In this document: positions 8,029 to 16,056 of the stretch, in pieces | Position numbering within the stretch: position 1 is the first letter of the stretch | Layout: every line of letters starts with the position of its first letter | Assembly: GCA_017883235.1 (NCBI GenBank) | Contig: JADGNY010000065.1 | Coordinates: forward strand, 1-38,182 | DNA from: Thermoanaerobaculia bacterium | GTDB taxonomy: Bacteria > Acidobacteriota > Thermoanaerobaculia > Gp7-AA8 | DNA length: 38,182 nucleotides | Direction of reading: 5' to 3' | The notes under the pieces: model-generated | Database searches by the model: none | Told to the model about the DNA's origin: nothing | What the model saw: the letters and a program-made list of their open reading frames with translations, nothing else | Made by a program: the position numbers and the translations under genes

Positions 8029-9354
8029 CTACGAAATCGCGCTCACCCTCGCCCGCAACGCATCCTTCGGCTCCGGCGGGGTCTTGCTGTAGTCCATCTC
8101 GAAGTTCTGCGGCGGGATCTGCCAGGTGTATCCGCGCAGCAGGACCACGGCGAAGATCTCCATGATGTACGTGGCGAAATCGAGGCCGGGGCAGCGATGT
8201 CCCGTCGCCGGTCCGGCGCCCTGCGGCGAGAAGGCGTGCTCGTGGCGTTTCTCCTCGGCGCGCTCAGGCGAGAAGCGATCGGGATCGAAGGCGGTCGGAT
8301 TCGTGTAATGGCTCTGGGCGATATGGCTCGGCGTTACCGCCCACATCACCATCCAGCCGGCGGGGACGGAGACGCCGTCGAATTCCAACGGCGCTTTGGT
8401 CTTGCCGAAGACGGCGGCGACGATCGGACAAAGGCGCTTGACCTCATTGACCACCTGCAGCAGATACGGCATGGTCATCAGCGTCTCGAGCGACAACGGA
8501 CCGCTGGGTGCCTTGGCCGCGATCTCTGCGGCGAGTTTCTCGCGGACGTCGGGATGCGCGGCCAGTTGCTGGACGATCGATCCCAGCTCGGGGTAGACGA
8601 TGAACCCGGCGATGACGATGTGGTGCAGCTCCAGCGCCGCGTCGTCGTCCGAGAGCGTTGCGCCCGAGCTCACCGCGGCGGCGAGCATGCGCGAGAGGCC
8701 GTCGTCCGTCGGCGTCTGGCGGCGCTCGCGGACGAGACGCCGCAGCACCTCGAGGATCCGGTCGCGCGCCTGCAATGCCTTCCGGTAGCGCGTGCCCGGT
8801 ATGTTGATCGGCAGAGTGGCGAAACCATCGGTCAGGATGCCGTAATCCTGACGCAACCGGTCCGTCTCATCGCCGGGCGGCATCCCCATGACCGTCGCGC
8901 AGATCACCTCGATCGCAAGGCGCTTCAACTCATCGAGCCACCGCATCTCCCCTGCCGCCGGCCAGGCGCGGAAAGCGCGCTCCACCGTCTGCTCGACGAT
9001 CGGCAGGTAGGCGGCCATGGCGGCGCGGTTGAAGGCCTGATTGACGAGCTTCTTGCGCGTGGCATGAACCTCGCCGTCGAGCAGCGGCAGGCTGCGTCCG
9101 CCGAAGAGCTCCTGCACGTGCGGCGGCATGGCCCCTTCGCGCATGATCACGTTCGGATCGATGAAGTGTCCGGCCGCTTCGGGGCCGGAGACGACCGCGG
9201 TCTTGCGTCCGAGGACGTTCGAGCGAAAGATGCGGCCATGGCGGGCCAGGCGCTCCTCGATGAAGCGGAACGGATTCTTGGCGAATGTCAGCGTCTCCCC
9301 GAGAAGCGGAAGACCGTCCTGGCCGGGCGGGAGGGGCGATTCGATCGAGCTCAT
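8029..9354 (-). CDS. Cytochrome P450 with atypical I-helix
   Basis: This 441-residue P450 starts with P-P-G-x-x-G-L-P-L-L-G-E (9-20) as in CYP26/CYP120-like enzymes. The ExxR motif is E304-V-K-R307. The heme thiolate is Cys388 in an enlarged loop, F-S-P-Q-G-A-G-P-A-T-G-H-R-C-P-G, which resembles CYP152 peroxygenases. The I-helix reads H-I-V-I-A-G250-F-I-V-Y: the usual acid-alcohol pair that protonates iron-bound oxygen is missing. I started at ATG 9354. A longer frame exists but lacks homology-like sequence and would overlap the divergent regulator. It could tailor the neighbouring RiPP product or be unrelated. Confidence 0.9.
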   Translation of the reverse strand: MSSIESPLPPGQDGLPLLGETLTFAKNPFRFIEERLARHGRIFRSNVLGRKTAVVSGPEAAGHFIDPNVIMREGAMPPHVQELFGGRSLPLLDGEVHATRKKLVNQAFNRAAMAAYLPIVEQTVERAFRAWPAAGEMRWLDELKRLAIEVICATVMGMPPGDETDRLRQDYGILTDGFATLPINIPGTRYRKALQARDRILEVLRRLVRERRQTPTDDGLSRMLAAAVSSGATLSDDDAALELHHIVIAGFIVYPELGSIVQQLAAHPDVREKLAAEIAAKAPSGPLSLETLMTMPYLLQVVNEVKRLCPIVAAVFGKTKAPLEFDGVSVPAGWMVMWAVTPSHIAQSHYTNPTAFDPDRFSPERAEEKRHEHAFSPQGAGPATGHRCPGLDFATYIMEIFAVVLLRGYTWQIPPQNFEMDYSKTPPEPKDALRARVSAIS

Positions 9355-9438
9355 GTAGATAACGATACGCCACAAGTTACAAAGCGGATGCATTCGGGCC
9401 AGGGTGGTAGCAAGACTCCTCTTCGCGTCACTACTACT
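9355..9438. promoter_or_regulatory. Divergent promoter region, P450 and regulator
   Basis: These 84 bp separate the divergent starts of the P450 and the HTH protein, so they must hold both promoters. On the minus strand TATCGTTATCT lies just upstream of the P450 ATG and could supply a -10. No clear operator palindrome was recognised. Confidence 0.4.
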
Positions 9439-9807
9439 ATGAGGATGGACGAAAGGAAGGCCTTCTGGCTTGCCGCGGCGGAGCGATACATCGAAGACTG
9501 CCGCAGGACAGCCACCTCGGTGCGGGTCTCCGAATTCGCTTCCAGCATGAAGCGGACCGCGGTCCAGGTGGGGCGGGAATTCCAGGCCGCGGTCGGCGTC
9601 GGAGTGAAGGATCACTTCTCCACGCTCCAGATCGCCTGGGCCAAGGAGTTGCTGCGCACGACCGGCCACAGCACGACCCGGATTGCCATCGATTCCGGGT
9701 TCGGTACGCCCCGCACGTTCTACCGGGCGTTCAAGCGCTCCGCTGGCGTCTCGCCGACCGCCTTCAGGAAAGAAATGTCACTTGGCGAGCCTGAGTTCAG
9801 GATTTAA
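9439..9807 (+). CDS. Short AraC-type helix-turn-helix regulator
   Basis: This 122-residue protein is essentially only the C-terminal DNA-binding half of an AraC/XylS regulator. The second HTH is clear: T-T-R-I-A-I-D-S-G-F-G-T-P-R-T-F-Y-R-A-F-K-R, ending S-A-G-V-S-P-T-A-F-R-K. There is no cupin or other sensing domain. The start ATG at 9439 is taken because upstream sequence overlaps the P450. It diverges from the P450 and ends 42 bases before the C1 peptidase, so it is probably the local regulator of the RiPP-like locus. Confidence 0.8.
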   Translation: MRMDERKAFWLAAAERYIEDCRRTATSVRVSEFASSMKRTAVQVGREFQAAVGVGVKDHFSTLQIAWAKELLRTTGHSTTRIAIDSGFGTPRTFYRAFKRSAGVSPTAFRKEMSLGEPEFRI

Positions 9808-9849
9808 GTTCTTTGATATTGTCCTGAGGTGTATCCGAGGTCAAATACG

Positions 9850-10761
9850 ATGTTCCCGCAAGGTACAGGATGGATCCCGGACCAGCCCGACGCGCGTGAC
9901 TACGGGCCGGCTCACAAGAACCTCACGCCCGCGCTTGGAAAGAGCGGGATGCAGGATGCCATTGCGCAGCCTGCCGGGCCACTGCCGGTTCGCGTCGATC
10001 TCACGCCTTTCTTTCCGCCGATCTTCGACCAGGGAAGCCTCAATTCCTGCACAGCGGCGACGGCCTCCGCGCTGCTCGGGTTCTTCGAGAAGAAGACCCT
10101 CGGCCGCAACGTCTCGCCCTCGGTCATGTTCCTCTACAAGATCGAGCGCAACCTCCTCGGCAAGACCGGCGACGGGGGGGCCTTCCTGCGGACCGGCATG
10201 CAGTCGCTGTGCGCCTTCGGCGTTCCTCCCGAAAAGTCGTGGCCCTACGACCCCGGCCTCCTCGACGTCGAGCCGCAGCCGTTCCATTACGCCTACGCCG
10301 TCAACTACAAGGCCACACACTATTTCCGGCTCGACGACGCCGGCACCGACGCCGATACCGTACTGGCGCGCGCAAGGACCTCGCTGGCAGGCAACATCCC
10401 GGCGATGTTCGGCCTGGCCCTTTTCAGCTCGTACCAGAGCGGGACCGGCGGCGAGATCCCGATGCCCGGAGCCTCCGATACCAAAGTGGCCCTGCACGCG
10501 CTCGTCGCCGTCGGCTATGACGACGAGAAGACCATCTCGTCATTCGATCCGTCCACGGGGCGGATGAATCTGACCGGCGGCGCCCTCCGCATCCGGAACT
10601 CCTGGGGAGCGTCGTGGGGCGACGGCGGCTACGGATGGCTTCCCTACGACTATGTCCGGGCAGGGCTGACCTCCGACTGGTGGTGCCTGCTGCGCGCCGA
10701 CTATCTCGACATCGCCGATTTCAGTCCCAGGAGCGCCGCACCCGGCGGCAATTCGCCATGA
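9850..10761 (+). CDS. Papain-like C1 cysteine peptidase
   Basis: The protein has 303 residues with a complete catalytic set: oxyanion Gln61 and nucleophile Cys67 in D-Q-G-S-L-N-S-C-T-A-A, His216 in L-H-A-L-V-A-V-G-Y-D, and Asn250 in R-N-S-W-G-A-S-W-G-D-G-G-Y-G-W-L-P. There is no signal peptide and almost no propeptide, so it should be active in the cytoplasm. I chose ATG 9850, with GAGG nine bases upstream. A GTG at 9829 is an alternative. Its stop overlaps an ATG that is in frame with the Cys-rich protein. The natural inference is that it processes that protein, perhaps at its Ala-rich spacers. Confidence 0.9.
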   Translation: MFPQGTGWIPDQPDARDYGPAHKNLTPALGKSGMQDAIAQPAGPLPVRVDLTPFFPPIFDQGSLNSCTAATASALLGFFEKKTLGRNVSPSVMFLYKIERNLLGKTGDGGAFLRTGMQSLCAFGVPPEKSWPYDPGLLDVEPQPFHYAYAVNYKATHYFRLDDAGTDADTVLARARTSLAGNIPAMFGLALFSSYQSGTGGEIPMPGASDTKVALHALVAVGYDDEKTISSFDPSTGRMNLTGGALRIRNSWGASWGDGGYGWLPYDYVRAGLTSDWWCLLRADYLDIADFSPRSAAPGGNSP

Positions 10762-10856
10762 AGAAACAACCGACCAAGACGCGCCGCACGACAAGCGGCG
10801 CAACGAGACGAGCCTCAGCACCATCGATAGCCAGAAGAAAACCAAAGGAGCCCACC

Positions 10857-13800
10857 ATGGCTGACGACAAACCCAAAAACGCTGACTTCATCGGAAGCGT
10901 AGTCGGTGACGCCAAGAATCCGCAGGAAACGCGGATGCTGACCGGCTGGTTTGGCGACTCCGATGAAGATGGTTATCGCCGCCTCTACACGGACGCGGAG
11001 CTGAGCAGCTACGTCGACATTCCGGACGATGCCATCCTCCACAGCGAGCCTCTCAAAGATGTACAGCCGTCGGGCGGCGTCCTCGTCTGGATCAAGCGCG
11101 ATGCCGCGCTGAAACAGGGCGGCTCCGCGGCCAGCCGTGCCGCGCGCTTTCTCCAGGGCCAGGTCCAGCAGGATTTCGCCAGCGCAGGCGCCCCCGGCTC
11201 GCTCGAGAAAGCCGGGCTGCGCTGCGTCACCGTGGTTCCGTGCGGCGAGCCGACCGGCTTCACCGGGGAGTGTACGAATCAGCCCGAGGTGGGCGGCGCA
11301 TGGCCCTGTATCACGGCCATCCCGCACTGCTTCGAAGTGACCGGATTCACCGGCAAGTGTACGCACGCGCCGTGGCCGAACCCTACCCGCTACATCGGCT
11401 GTACCCAACTCCACTGCCCCACTCACGATCTCACCCACATCCCGCACATCTGCAACATCGTGGCGTCCGGGAATCCCGGCTGCGTGGTCATCAATCCTCC
11501 GCAAGGCGGCGATCCGGCGCAGAAGGCAGGAGCCGCGGCTGATGCAGAAGCGAAACCGCTGCCGGCAACGGAGATCCCCGGCTGCGGTTACACCCAGAGC
11601 TGGGGAGTCTGCGAGACGCACCTCCTCGGGTGCGGCTACACGAAGGAGTGGGGCAATCAATGCCCTACCCATCTGCCTGACTGTCCGACCGCGGCCCCCG
11701 GCTGCGGCTGGAGCAGGAACCCGGTCTGCACCGATTTGCCGGGATGCAACTGGACCAAACAGCCTGCCATCTGCCATCAGACGGTCTCGCAGGGAATGGT
11801 CCCCTGCACCGGACCGCTACCGGTCGACGATCTTGCCGCGCAGCGTGGCGCTGCCGCACAACCGCCGAGCATCATCTGCGCGACGAACATCGGCTGCGAC
11901 ATCACTTTCCTCTGTCATACGCGTTTTGTGGATATCTGTCATCCGACGACCGTCTGTGTGACGCGATTCCATCCCCAGTGCTTCCGCCTCGCGTCTCCCC
12001 TCTGCCCGGTGACGCCGGGGTGTCCGTTCGGCCCCGGCGACGGTGGAGACCCCGCACAGCGCTTCGCGGCGTTCGGCGTGGCCGCGCCGAACGTCCCGAA
12101 CACGCAGGCGCCGGGATGCCTCGTGTCGGGCGTCGTCATCTGCCCAACAAGTGTGCATGGCTGCACCGTGCCACCAACGTCGCCTGATTTCGGATGTACG
12201 AAATCAGGTCCGGCGTGTCCGACCACGCCGCCGGCGTGCATACAGACTCAACCCCAGACGCAATGCACGCAGAGCGGACCGCAATGTCCAACCAGTTGTG
12301 GTCCCGACTGTCAGAGCCAGCAACCGCACTGTACGTCGATCGGCCAGGCATGCGGTCATAACCCGTGCACCATCGATCCGATCCAATGTCATACGCCCGG
12401 GTTTGAATGCACGATGATCTGCACGCACCTCATCCCGCAGTGCCCGGCGCCCACGCCGCCGCCAGTCTGCAATATTCCGAACGTCGGCGCCCAGGCCTTC
12501 GCCGCGCGCGCCGTCGGACCGCAGCCGCTACCGCTGACACACGTTGGTTGTCCCGCATCCGATTTCGTGGCCTGCTCGCAATTCGGAGGATGCCCGACGC
12601 TGCCGAACGGTGACTGTACGTTCTTCGGTTGCCCGTCGCTCCCGCAGCAGTTCGCAGCGGCGGGACCGGGTGGCGGCTGCACGCAAAGCGGCCCGCAGTG
12701 TCCCACGCACGCAAAGCCGCAATGCACATTCGTCGGACCGGCTTGCCCACCGACTCCGGCCACGGTCTGTACGCAATTTGCGCCTTGCCCGACGCATCAG
12801 GGACCACACTGTCCATCCAAGCAGTTCGAGTGCACCTTCGCCTGCACGCACAACGCGCCGGGATGCCCACAAAGTCAGAATCCAGCGTGCTTTGGTCCGC
12901 TGACAGTAGGCGGACCGCAGTGTCCTCCCGCCAGCGGCTTCAATTGTCCGTCGCAGTTCGGTTGCCAGAGCATCGCCTGCGGTCAGAGCATCGCCTGCGT
13001 AAGCGTCGCCTGTCAGCCGGGCGGAGGCGTACAAGAGGAATTCGGCGCCGCGCAACCCCAAGCGGCGCCCGGAGGCACACTGTGGGGGACGCAGATCCCC
13101 ACGGTGGGCAGCAGGTGTACGGTCGGGTGTTTCACGTTCTTCAGGTGTCCGCCGACCCCTCACCAGATGTGTCCGCCGACCCCTCACCAGCCCAATTGCA
13201 CGGTGTTCTGCCCAATACAACACTTCCCAACCGAACGGATCAACTGCACGATGCAGTTCGACTGTCCAACCCATCTGGTAGAACTGTGTCCGCCCCCGCA
13301 TCTCGAATTCACGCAACCGATCTTCTGCCCGGGCATCACGTTGCGCCCCCCGCAGTGTCCGCCGATCAGCGGCTTCAATTGCCCGTCGCAGCTCGGTTGC
13401 CAGAGCATCGCCTGTCAGAGCGCCGCCTGCCAGCCTGGAGGCGGAGGACAGCAGGAGTTTGCGGCGCGGGCCGCGGCCGGGGGTGGCGGCGGGATCGGTG
13501 TGACGGCGTGGCTGGATTGCACGCAGTTCGGGGTTTACTGTCCGCCATTCTTCACGCAGTTCGAGCAACAGTGCGTAGTGCAGCCGATCTTCACGTTCGA
13601 TCCTCAGTGCCTGACACCGCCTCCTCTAACTCCTGCGTGCCCGACGGCACACTGTCCGCCTCATTCTCATCAGTTCGTGGTGTGTACGGCGTTCGGTCCG
13701 CAATGTCCCCGTACGGTGGTGGAGGCCCGCGCCGCGCAGCCAGCCGGCGGCGCTATCCATCCGACGCCAGCCACGCGCTGCTTCGTCTGCCCAGTGGATC

Positions 13801-13874
13801 AGATCAACACCTATTACCCCTGCACGTCCTACCACTGCTTCTCGTCGTTCCGGCAGTGCTGGCAGACCGAGTGA
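10857..13874 (+). CDS. Giant Cys-rich multi-module protein, putative lanthipeptide precursor
   Basis: The protein has 1005 residues. Residues 1-122 lack Cys, are acidic and folded-looking (R-R-L-Y-T-D-A-E-L-S-S-Y-V-D-I-P-D-D-A-I-L-H-S) and look like a leader. From Cys123 to the end I count about 96 Cys, mostly in C-T or C-P-T contexts spaced 4-9 residues apart. They form nine modules: 123-218, 242-322, 338-397, 420-543, 564-594, 608-724, 754-864, 883-953, 975-1005. Eight Cys-free spacers rich in Ala, Gln, Gly and Pro (such as QQEFAARAAAGG, DPAQRFAAFGVAAP) separate them and resemble leader residues 103-114 (VQQDFASAGAPG). Start: ATG 10857 has AAGGAG six bases upstream. ATG 10758 would add 33 basic residues and overlap the peptidase stop. 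No signal peptide. Kinase, HopA1 and LanC genes follow, so Ser/Thr-to-Cys thioether formation is the likely fate. Confidence 0.9.
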   Translation: MADDKPKNADFIGSVVGDAKNPQETRMLTGWFGDSDEDGYRRLYTDAELSSYVDIPDDAILHSEPLKDVQPSGGVLVWIKRDAALKQGGSAASRAARFLQGQVQQDFASAGAPGSLEKAGLRCVTVVPCGEPTGFTGECTNQPEVGGAWPCITAIPHCFEVTGFTGKCTHAPWPNPTRYIGCTQLHCPTHDLTHIPHICNIVASGNPGCVVINPPQGGDPAQKAGAAADAEAKPLPATEIPGCGYTQSWGVCETHLLGCGYTKEWGNQCPTHLPDCPTAAPGCGWSRNPVCTDLPGCNWTKQPAICHQTVSQGMVPCTGPLPVDDLAAQRGAAAQPPSIICATNIGCDITFLCHTRFVDICHPTTVCVTRFHPQCFRLASPLCPVTPGCPFGPGDGGDPAQRFAAFGVAAPNVPNTQAPGCLVSGVVICPTSVHGCTVPPTSPDFGCTKSGPACPTTPPACIQTQPQTQCTQSGPQCPTSCGPDCQSQQPHCTSIGQACGHNPCTIDPIQCHTPGFECTMICTHLIPQCPAPTPPPVCNIPNVGAQAFAARAVGPQPLPLTHVGCPASDFVACSQFGGCPTLPNGDCTFFGCPSLPQQFAAAGPGGGCTQSGPQCPTHAKPQCTFVGPACPPTPATVCTQFAPCPTHQGPHCPSKQFECTFACTHNAPGCPQSQNPACFGPLTVGGPQCPPASGFNCPSQFGCQSIACGQSIACVSVACQPGGGVQEEFGAAQPQAAPGGTLWGTQIPTVGSRCTVGCFTFFRCPPTPHQMCPPTPHQPNCTVFCPIQHFPTERINCTMQFDCPTHLVELCPPPHLEFTQPIFCPGITLRPPQCPPISGFNCPSQLGCQSIACQSAACQPGGGGQQEFAARAAAGGGGGIGVTAWLDCTQFGVYCPPFFTQFEQQCVVQPIFTFDPQCLTPPPLTPACPTAHCPPHSHQFVVCTAFGPQCPRTVVEARAAQPAGGAIHPTPATRCFVCPVDQINTYYPCTSYHCFSSFRQCWQTE

Positions 13875-13888
13875 CTTTCGTTTTTGAC

Positions 13889-13915
13889 GGCGGTCCGGCC
13901 CCTCGCCGGACCGCC
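13889..13915 (+). terminator. Attenuator-like hairpin after the Cys-rich gene
   Basis: GGCGGTCCGGC, loop CCCTC, then GCCGGACCGCC: a perfect 11-bp GC-rich stem 15 bases after the Cys-rich stop codon. No T-run follows, so it is better read as a partial terminator or mRNA stabiliser. Such a hairpin between substrate and enzyme genes would keep enzyme expression below substrate expression, as seen in many RiPP operons. Confidence 0.75.
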
Positions 13916-13940
13916 TCCTCTCCACCATTCCTGACGGTGC

Positions 13941-13946
13941 TACGAT
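13941..13946 (+). promoter_or_regulatory. Possible internal -10 box and RBS before kinase
   Basis: TACGAT ends nine bases before the TTG at 13956, followed by AAGGA (13947-13951), a usable Shine-Dalgarno. It may give the modification genes their own weak promoter downstream of the hairpin, or AAGGA may simply re-initiate translation. Confidence 0.35.
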
Positions 13947-13955
13947 AAGGAACCC

Positions 13956-15053
13956 TTGAACAAGAACGATCTTGTCCACTACCTCATCGAGCGAGGACTT
14001 CTGGATCGCCGCGCCGTCGTCGATGGCGACGTGATGGTCGTGGAGGGCGCCCGGCGGCATCACAACTACTCCGTCATCCGCCGCCAAGGCACGGGGCTCT
14101 TCGTCAAGCAGATGCAGCCGGACCAGGCCATGTCCGCGCAGACGCTGCAGAAGGAAGCGGCCTGCTACGTGATGATGGAGAGCGATCCGGCCGTCGCCGA
14201 AATCCATGCCCTCATGCCCCGCTTCCGCGCCTACGATCCCGACCGGCACATCCTGGTCATGGATCTGATCGGCGGCGGCGAGAACCTCTCCGAGCTCCAT
14301 CGCCGCCTGAACGGTTTTCCGACCGACGTGGCCACGAGTGTCGGCGCGCTGCTGGCGCGGTATCACGAGGTCTCCAGCCGCGAGCTGCTGCCGCGCGCCA
14401 ATGCCGCGATCTACCAAGGGCAGCCGCCGTGGATCCTCTCCTTTCATCTCATGCCGCACGGGTCGATGCAGGGCCTCAGCGCCGCCAACGGGCAGTTCAT
14501 GAGCATCCTGCAGAGCTATCCCGATTTCGGCCAGGCCCTCGACCGCATCCGCAACTCCTGGCGCCGCAATGTGCTGGTGCACGGCGACATGAAGTTCGAC
14601 AACGTCGTCGTCCGCGCAGCGCAAACGGCTGAGCAGACCATGCACGTCGTCGACTGGGAGCTGGCCGACGTCGGTGATTCGGCGTGGGACGTCGCCTCGA
14701 TCCTGCAGGCCTATCTGACGTGGTGGATCTCGACGCTCCAGCGCGTCCCCGGCAGCGAGCCGGACGATGGCGCGCAATATCCGCTGGAGTCGATCCAGCC
14801 GGCCATCCGCGCCTTCTGGGAGTCGTATGCCTCCGCCCGCATGCTCAGCGCGCGCGATGCCGACGCGGAGCTCGAGCGGGCAGTCAGCTATGCCGGCGCC
14901 CGGATGCTGCAGACGGTTTACGAATCGATGGCCTGGGCTCCCGCGCTGACGCAGCACGCCGTGTGGCAGGTCCAGGCCTGCATCAACATCCTCAAGGCGC
15001 CGCGCGCCGCGGCCACCGACCTCCTCGGATTTCCGGCAGGTGTCTATGCCTGA
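13956..15053 (+). CDS. APH-fold kinase (class V lanthipeptide LxmK-like)
   Basis: This 365-residue protein has the aminoglycoside-phosphotransferase/protein-kinase-like fold. An N-lobe Lys is in L-F-V-K51-Q and a helix Glu in Q-K-E67-A-A. The catalytic loop is V-H209-G-D211-M-K-F-D-N216 and the metal site V-V-D233-W-E. In class V lanthipeptides and in thioamitides, an APH-family protein phosphorylates Ser/Thr of the precursor and a HopA1-family protein eliminates the phosphate. The HopA1 gene follows with an overlap, so I assign this as the precursor kinase by family and context. The TTG start at 13956 has AAGGA upstream and gives a natural N terminus. Confidence 0.9.
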   Translation: MNKNDLVHYLIERGLLDRRAVVDGDVMVVEGARRHHNYSVIRRQGTGLFVKQMQPDQAMSAQTLQKEAACYVMMESDPAVAEIHALMPRFRAYDPDRHILVMDLIGGGENLSELHRRLNGFPTDVATSVGALLARYHEVSSRELLPRANAAIYQGQPPWILSFHLMPHGSMQGLSAANGQFMSILQSYPDFGQALDRIRNSWRRNVLVHGDMKFDNVVVRAAQTAEQTMHVVDWELADVGDSAWDVASILQAYLTWWISTLQRVPGSEPDDGAQYPLESIQPAIRAFWESYASARMLSARDADAELERAVSYAGARMLQTVYESMAWAPALTQHAVWQVQACINILKAPRAAATDLLGFPAGVYA

Positions 15054-16056
15054 CGCCGATCACATCCACGACGATGTCCGGCGGCTGTTCCGCGCCGTGG
15101 TGGTCCGCTCTCCGCTGGACTACGAGCTGGCCGGGCGCACACACAACGTCGCTCCGTTCGGCGCCGGGCAGTCGCCCACATGGAGCGCCTGGTCCGTCGG
15201 CCAACCGCCGCTGGTCATCGACCTGCAGACGCGCATTTACGACGAGGCCTACTGCCGCCCCCTTGGATCGCGCATCGATCCACCGGCCAATCCCGTGAGC
15301 ATCATCGAGCCGCTCTCCGCGGCCAATGCGGGACAGGATCGCTGGGAAAGCGGTTGGACACTCGGACAGATGATGCCGAACGGACACGCCATGGCCCGCA
15401 AGGGTGAGCTGTCCAACGTCTTCGCGCCGGGCGAATTTGCCGCGGCGAACGCCGGACCTGTCGCCGCCGGCGCAGCGCTGCACGTTCTCTTCGCGCGCGA
15501 GTCGCGCACTCAGCAGCCCGGCTTCTACATCGTCAACGGCGAGACGCCCGCCCCCTTCGGCGCCGACAGCAGGATGACGCGTATCTACTGGCACATCTCC
15601 GAGGATGGTGCCGTCCCGCTCACGCACTCCGTGACGACGCTGCTCAATCGTTATCAGGTGCCGTTCCGCTTCAAGACGCTTTCGTACAGCGGCGTCTATT
15701 CGCGGGCCGATGCGGCGGTGTTGTATTTCGCGGCCCGCTACTACCAGATTGTCGCGCGCGTGCTCCCGTCGATCCGCGCGGAGGTGAGGAAGTACCTGCG
15801 CCCGGCCACGCCGCTGCTCACGAGGAAGCTGCACGACGGCATCGGTCTGGCCGAAGATCCAGCCACTGGGGAGAGCTTCGGAATGAGCCGGAGCCGGCTG
15901 ATCGCGCAGGCGATCTGGGACGCCTTCGCCCGAGGCATGCAGAGCGAAGAGTCACGGATGATGGAGCTGGCCATCCAGTTCGAGCGAAACGGACTGTCGC
16001 TCGACCGGCCGCACCTGCGCGGCGCGAGCGCCGACATCTACGAGGCCGCGGCATGA
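15046..16056 (+). CDS. HopA1-family protein, putative phospho-Ser/Thr lyase
   Basis: The protein has 336 residues. I recognise the HopA1 family (named for a Pseudomonas effector) from the N-terminal R-I-Y-D-E-A-Y-C-R-P-L-G block, the central T-R-I-Y-W-H-I-S-E-D-G-A-V-P-L and V-P-F-R-F-K-T segments, Y-S-R-A-D-A-A-V-L-Y, and the C-terminal G-I-G-L-A-E-D-P-A-T-G-E-S-F-G-M-S-R. In lexapeptide-type class V lanthipeptides and thioviridamide-type pathways, this family removes phosphate to form dehydroalanine/dehydrobutyrine. The ATG at 15046 lies within the kinase 3' end (8-base overlap). A GTG at 15040 is an alternative. No secretion signal, so an effector role is unlikely. Confidence 0.88.
   Translation: MPDADHIHDDVRRLFRAVVVRSPLDYELAGRTHNVAPFGAGQSPTWSAWSVGQPPLVIDLQTRIYDEAYCRPLGSRIDPPANPVSIIEPLSAANAGQDRWESGWTLGQMMPNGHAMARKGELSNVFAPGEFAAANAGPVAAGAALHVLFARESRTQQPGFYIVNGETPAPFGADSRMTRIYWHISEDGAVPLTHSVTTLLNRYQVPFRFKTLSYSGVYSRADAAVLYFAARYYQIVARVLPSIRAEVRKYLRPATPLLTRKLHDGIGLAEDPATGESFGMSRSRLIAQAIWDAFARGMQSEESRMMELAIQFERNGLSLDRPHLRGASADIYEAAA

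Noticed and set aside
10758..10856. Upstream ATG for the Cys-rich protein overlapping the peptidase stop
   Set aside because: It is in frame but lacks a Shine-Dalgarno at proper distance, while AAGGAG sits six bases before the ATG at 10857. It is kept as an alternative, not excluded.
12528..13568. 346-codon Arg-rich frame antisense to the Cys-rich gene
   Set aside because: It is the complement of the Cys-rich codons (TGC/TGT, CCG and ACG read backwards) and has no start signal or known motif.
10857..13874. Metallothionein, keratin-like or spore-coat identity for the Cys-rich protein
   Set aside because: Metal-binding clusters usually show C-x-C or C-C pairs. Here Cys are spaced 4-9 residues apart with Thr/Pro next to them, and lanthionine enzymes follow. 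A metal role remains possible but is less supported.
15046..16056. Type III secretion effector role for the HopA1-like protein
   Set aside because: No secretion genes are nearby, and it overlaps the kinase and LanC genes, which fits the biosynthetic lyase role known for this family.
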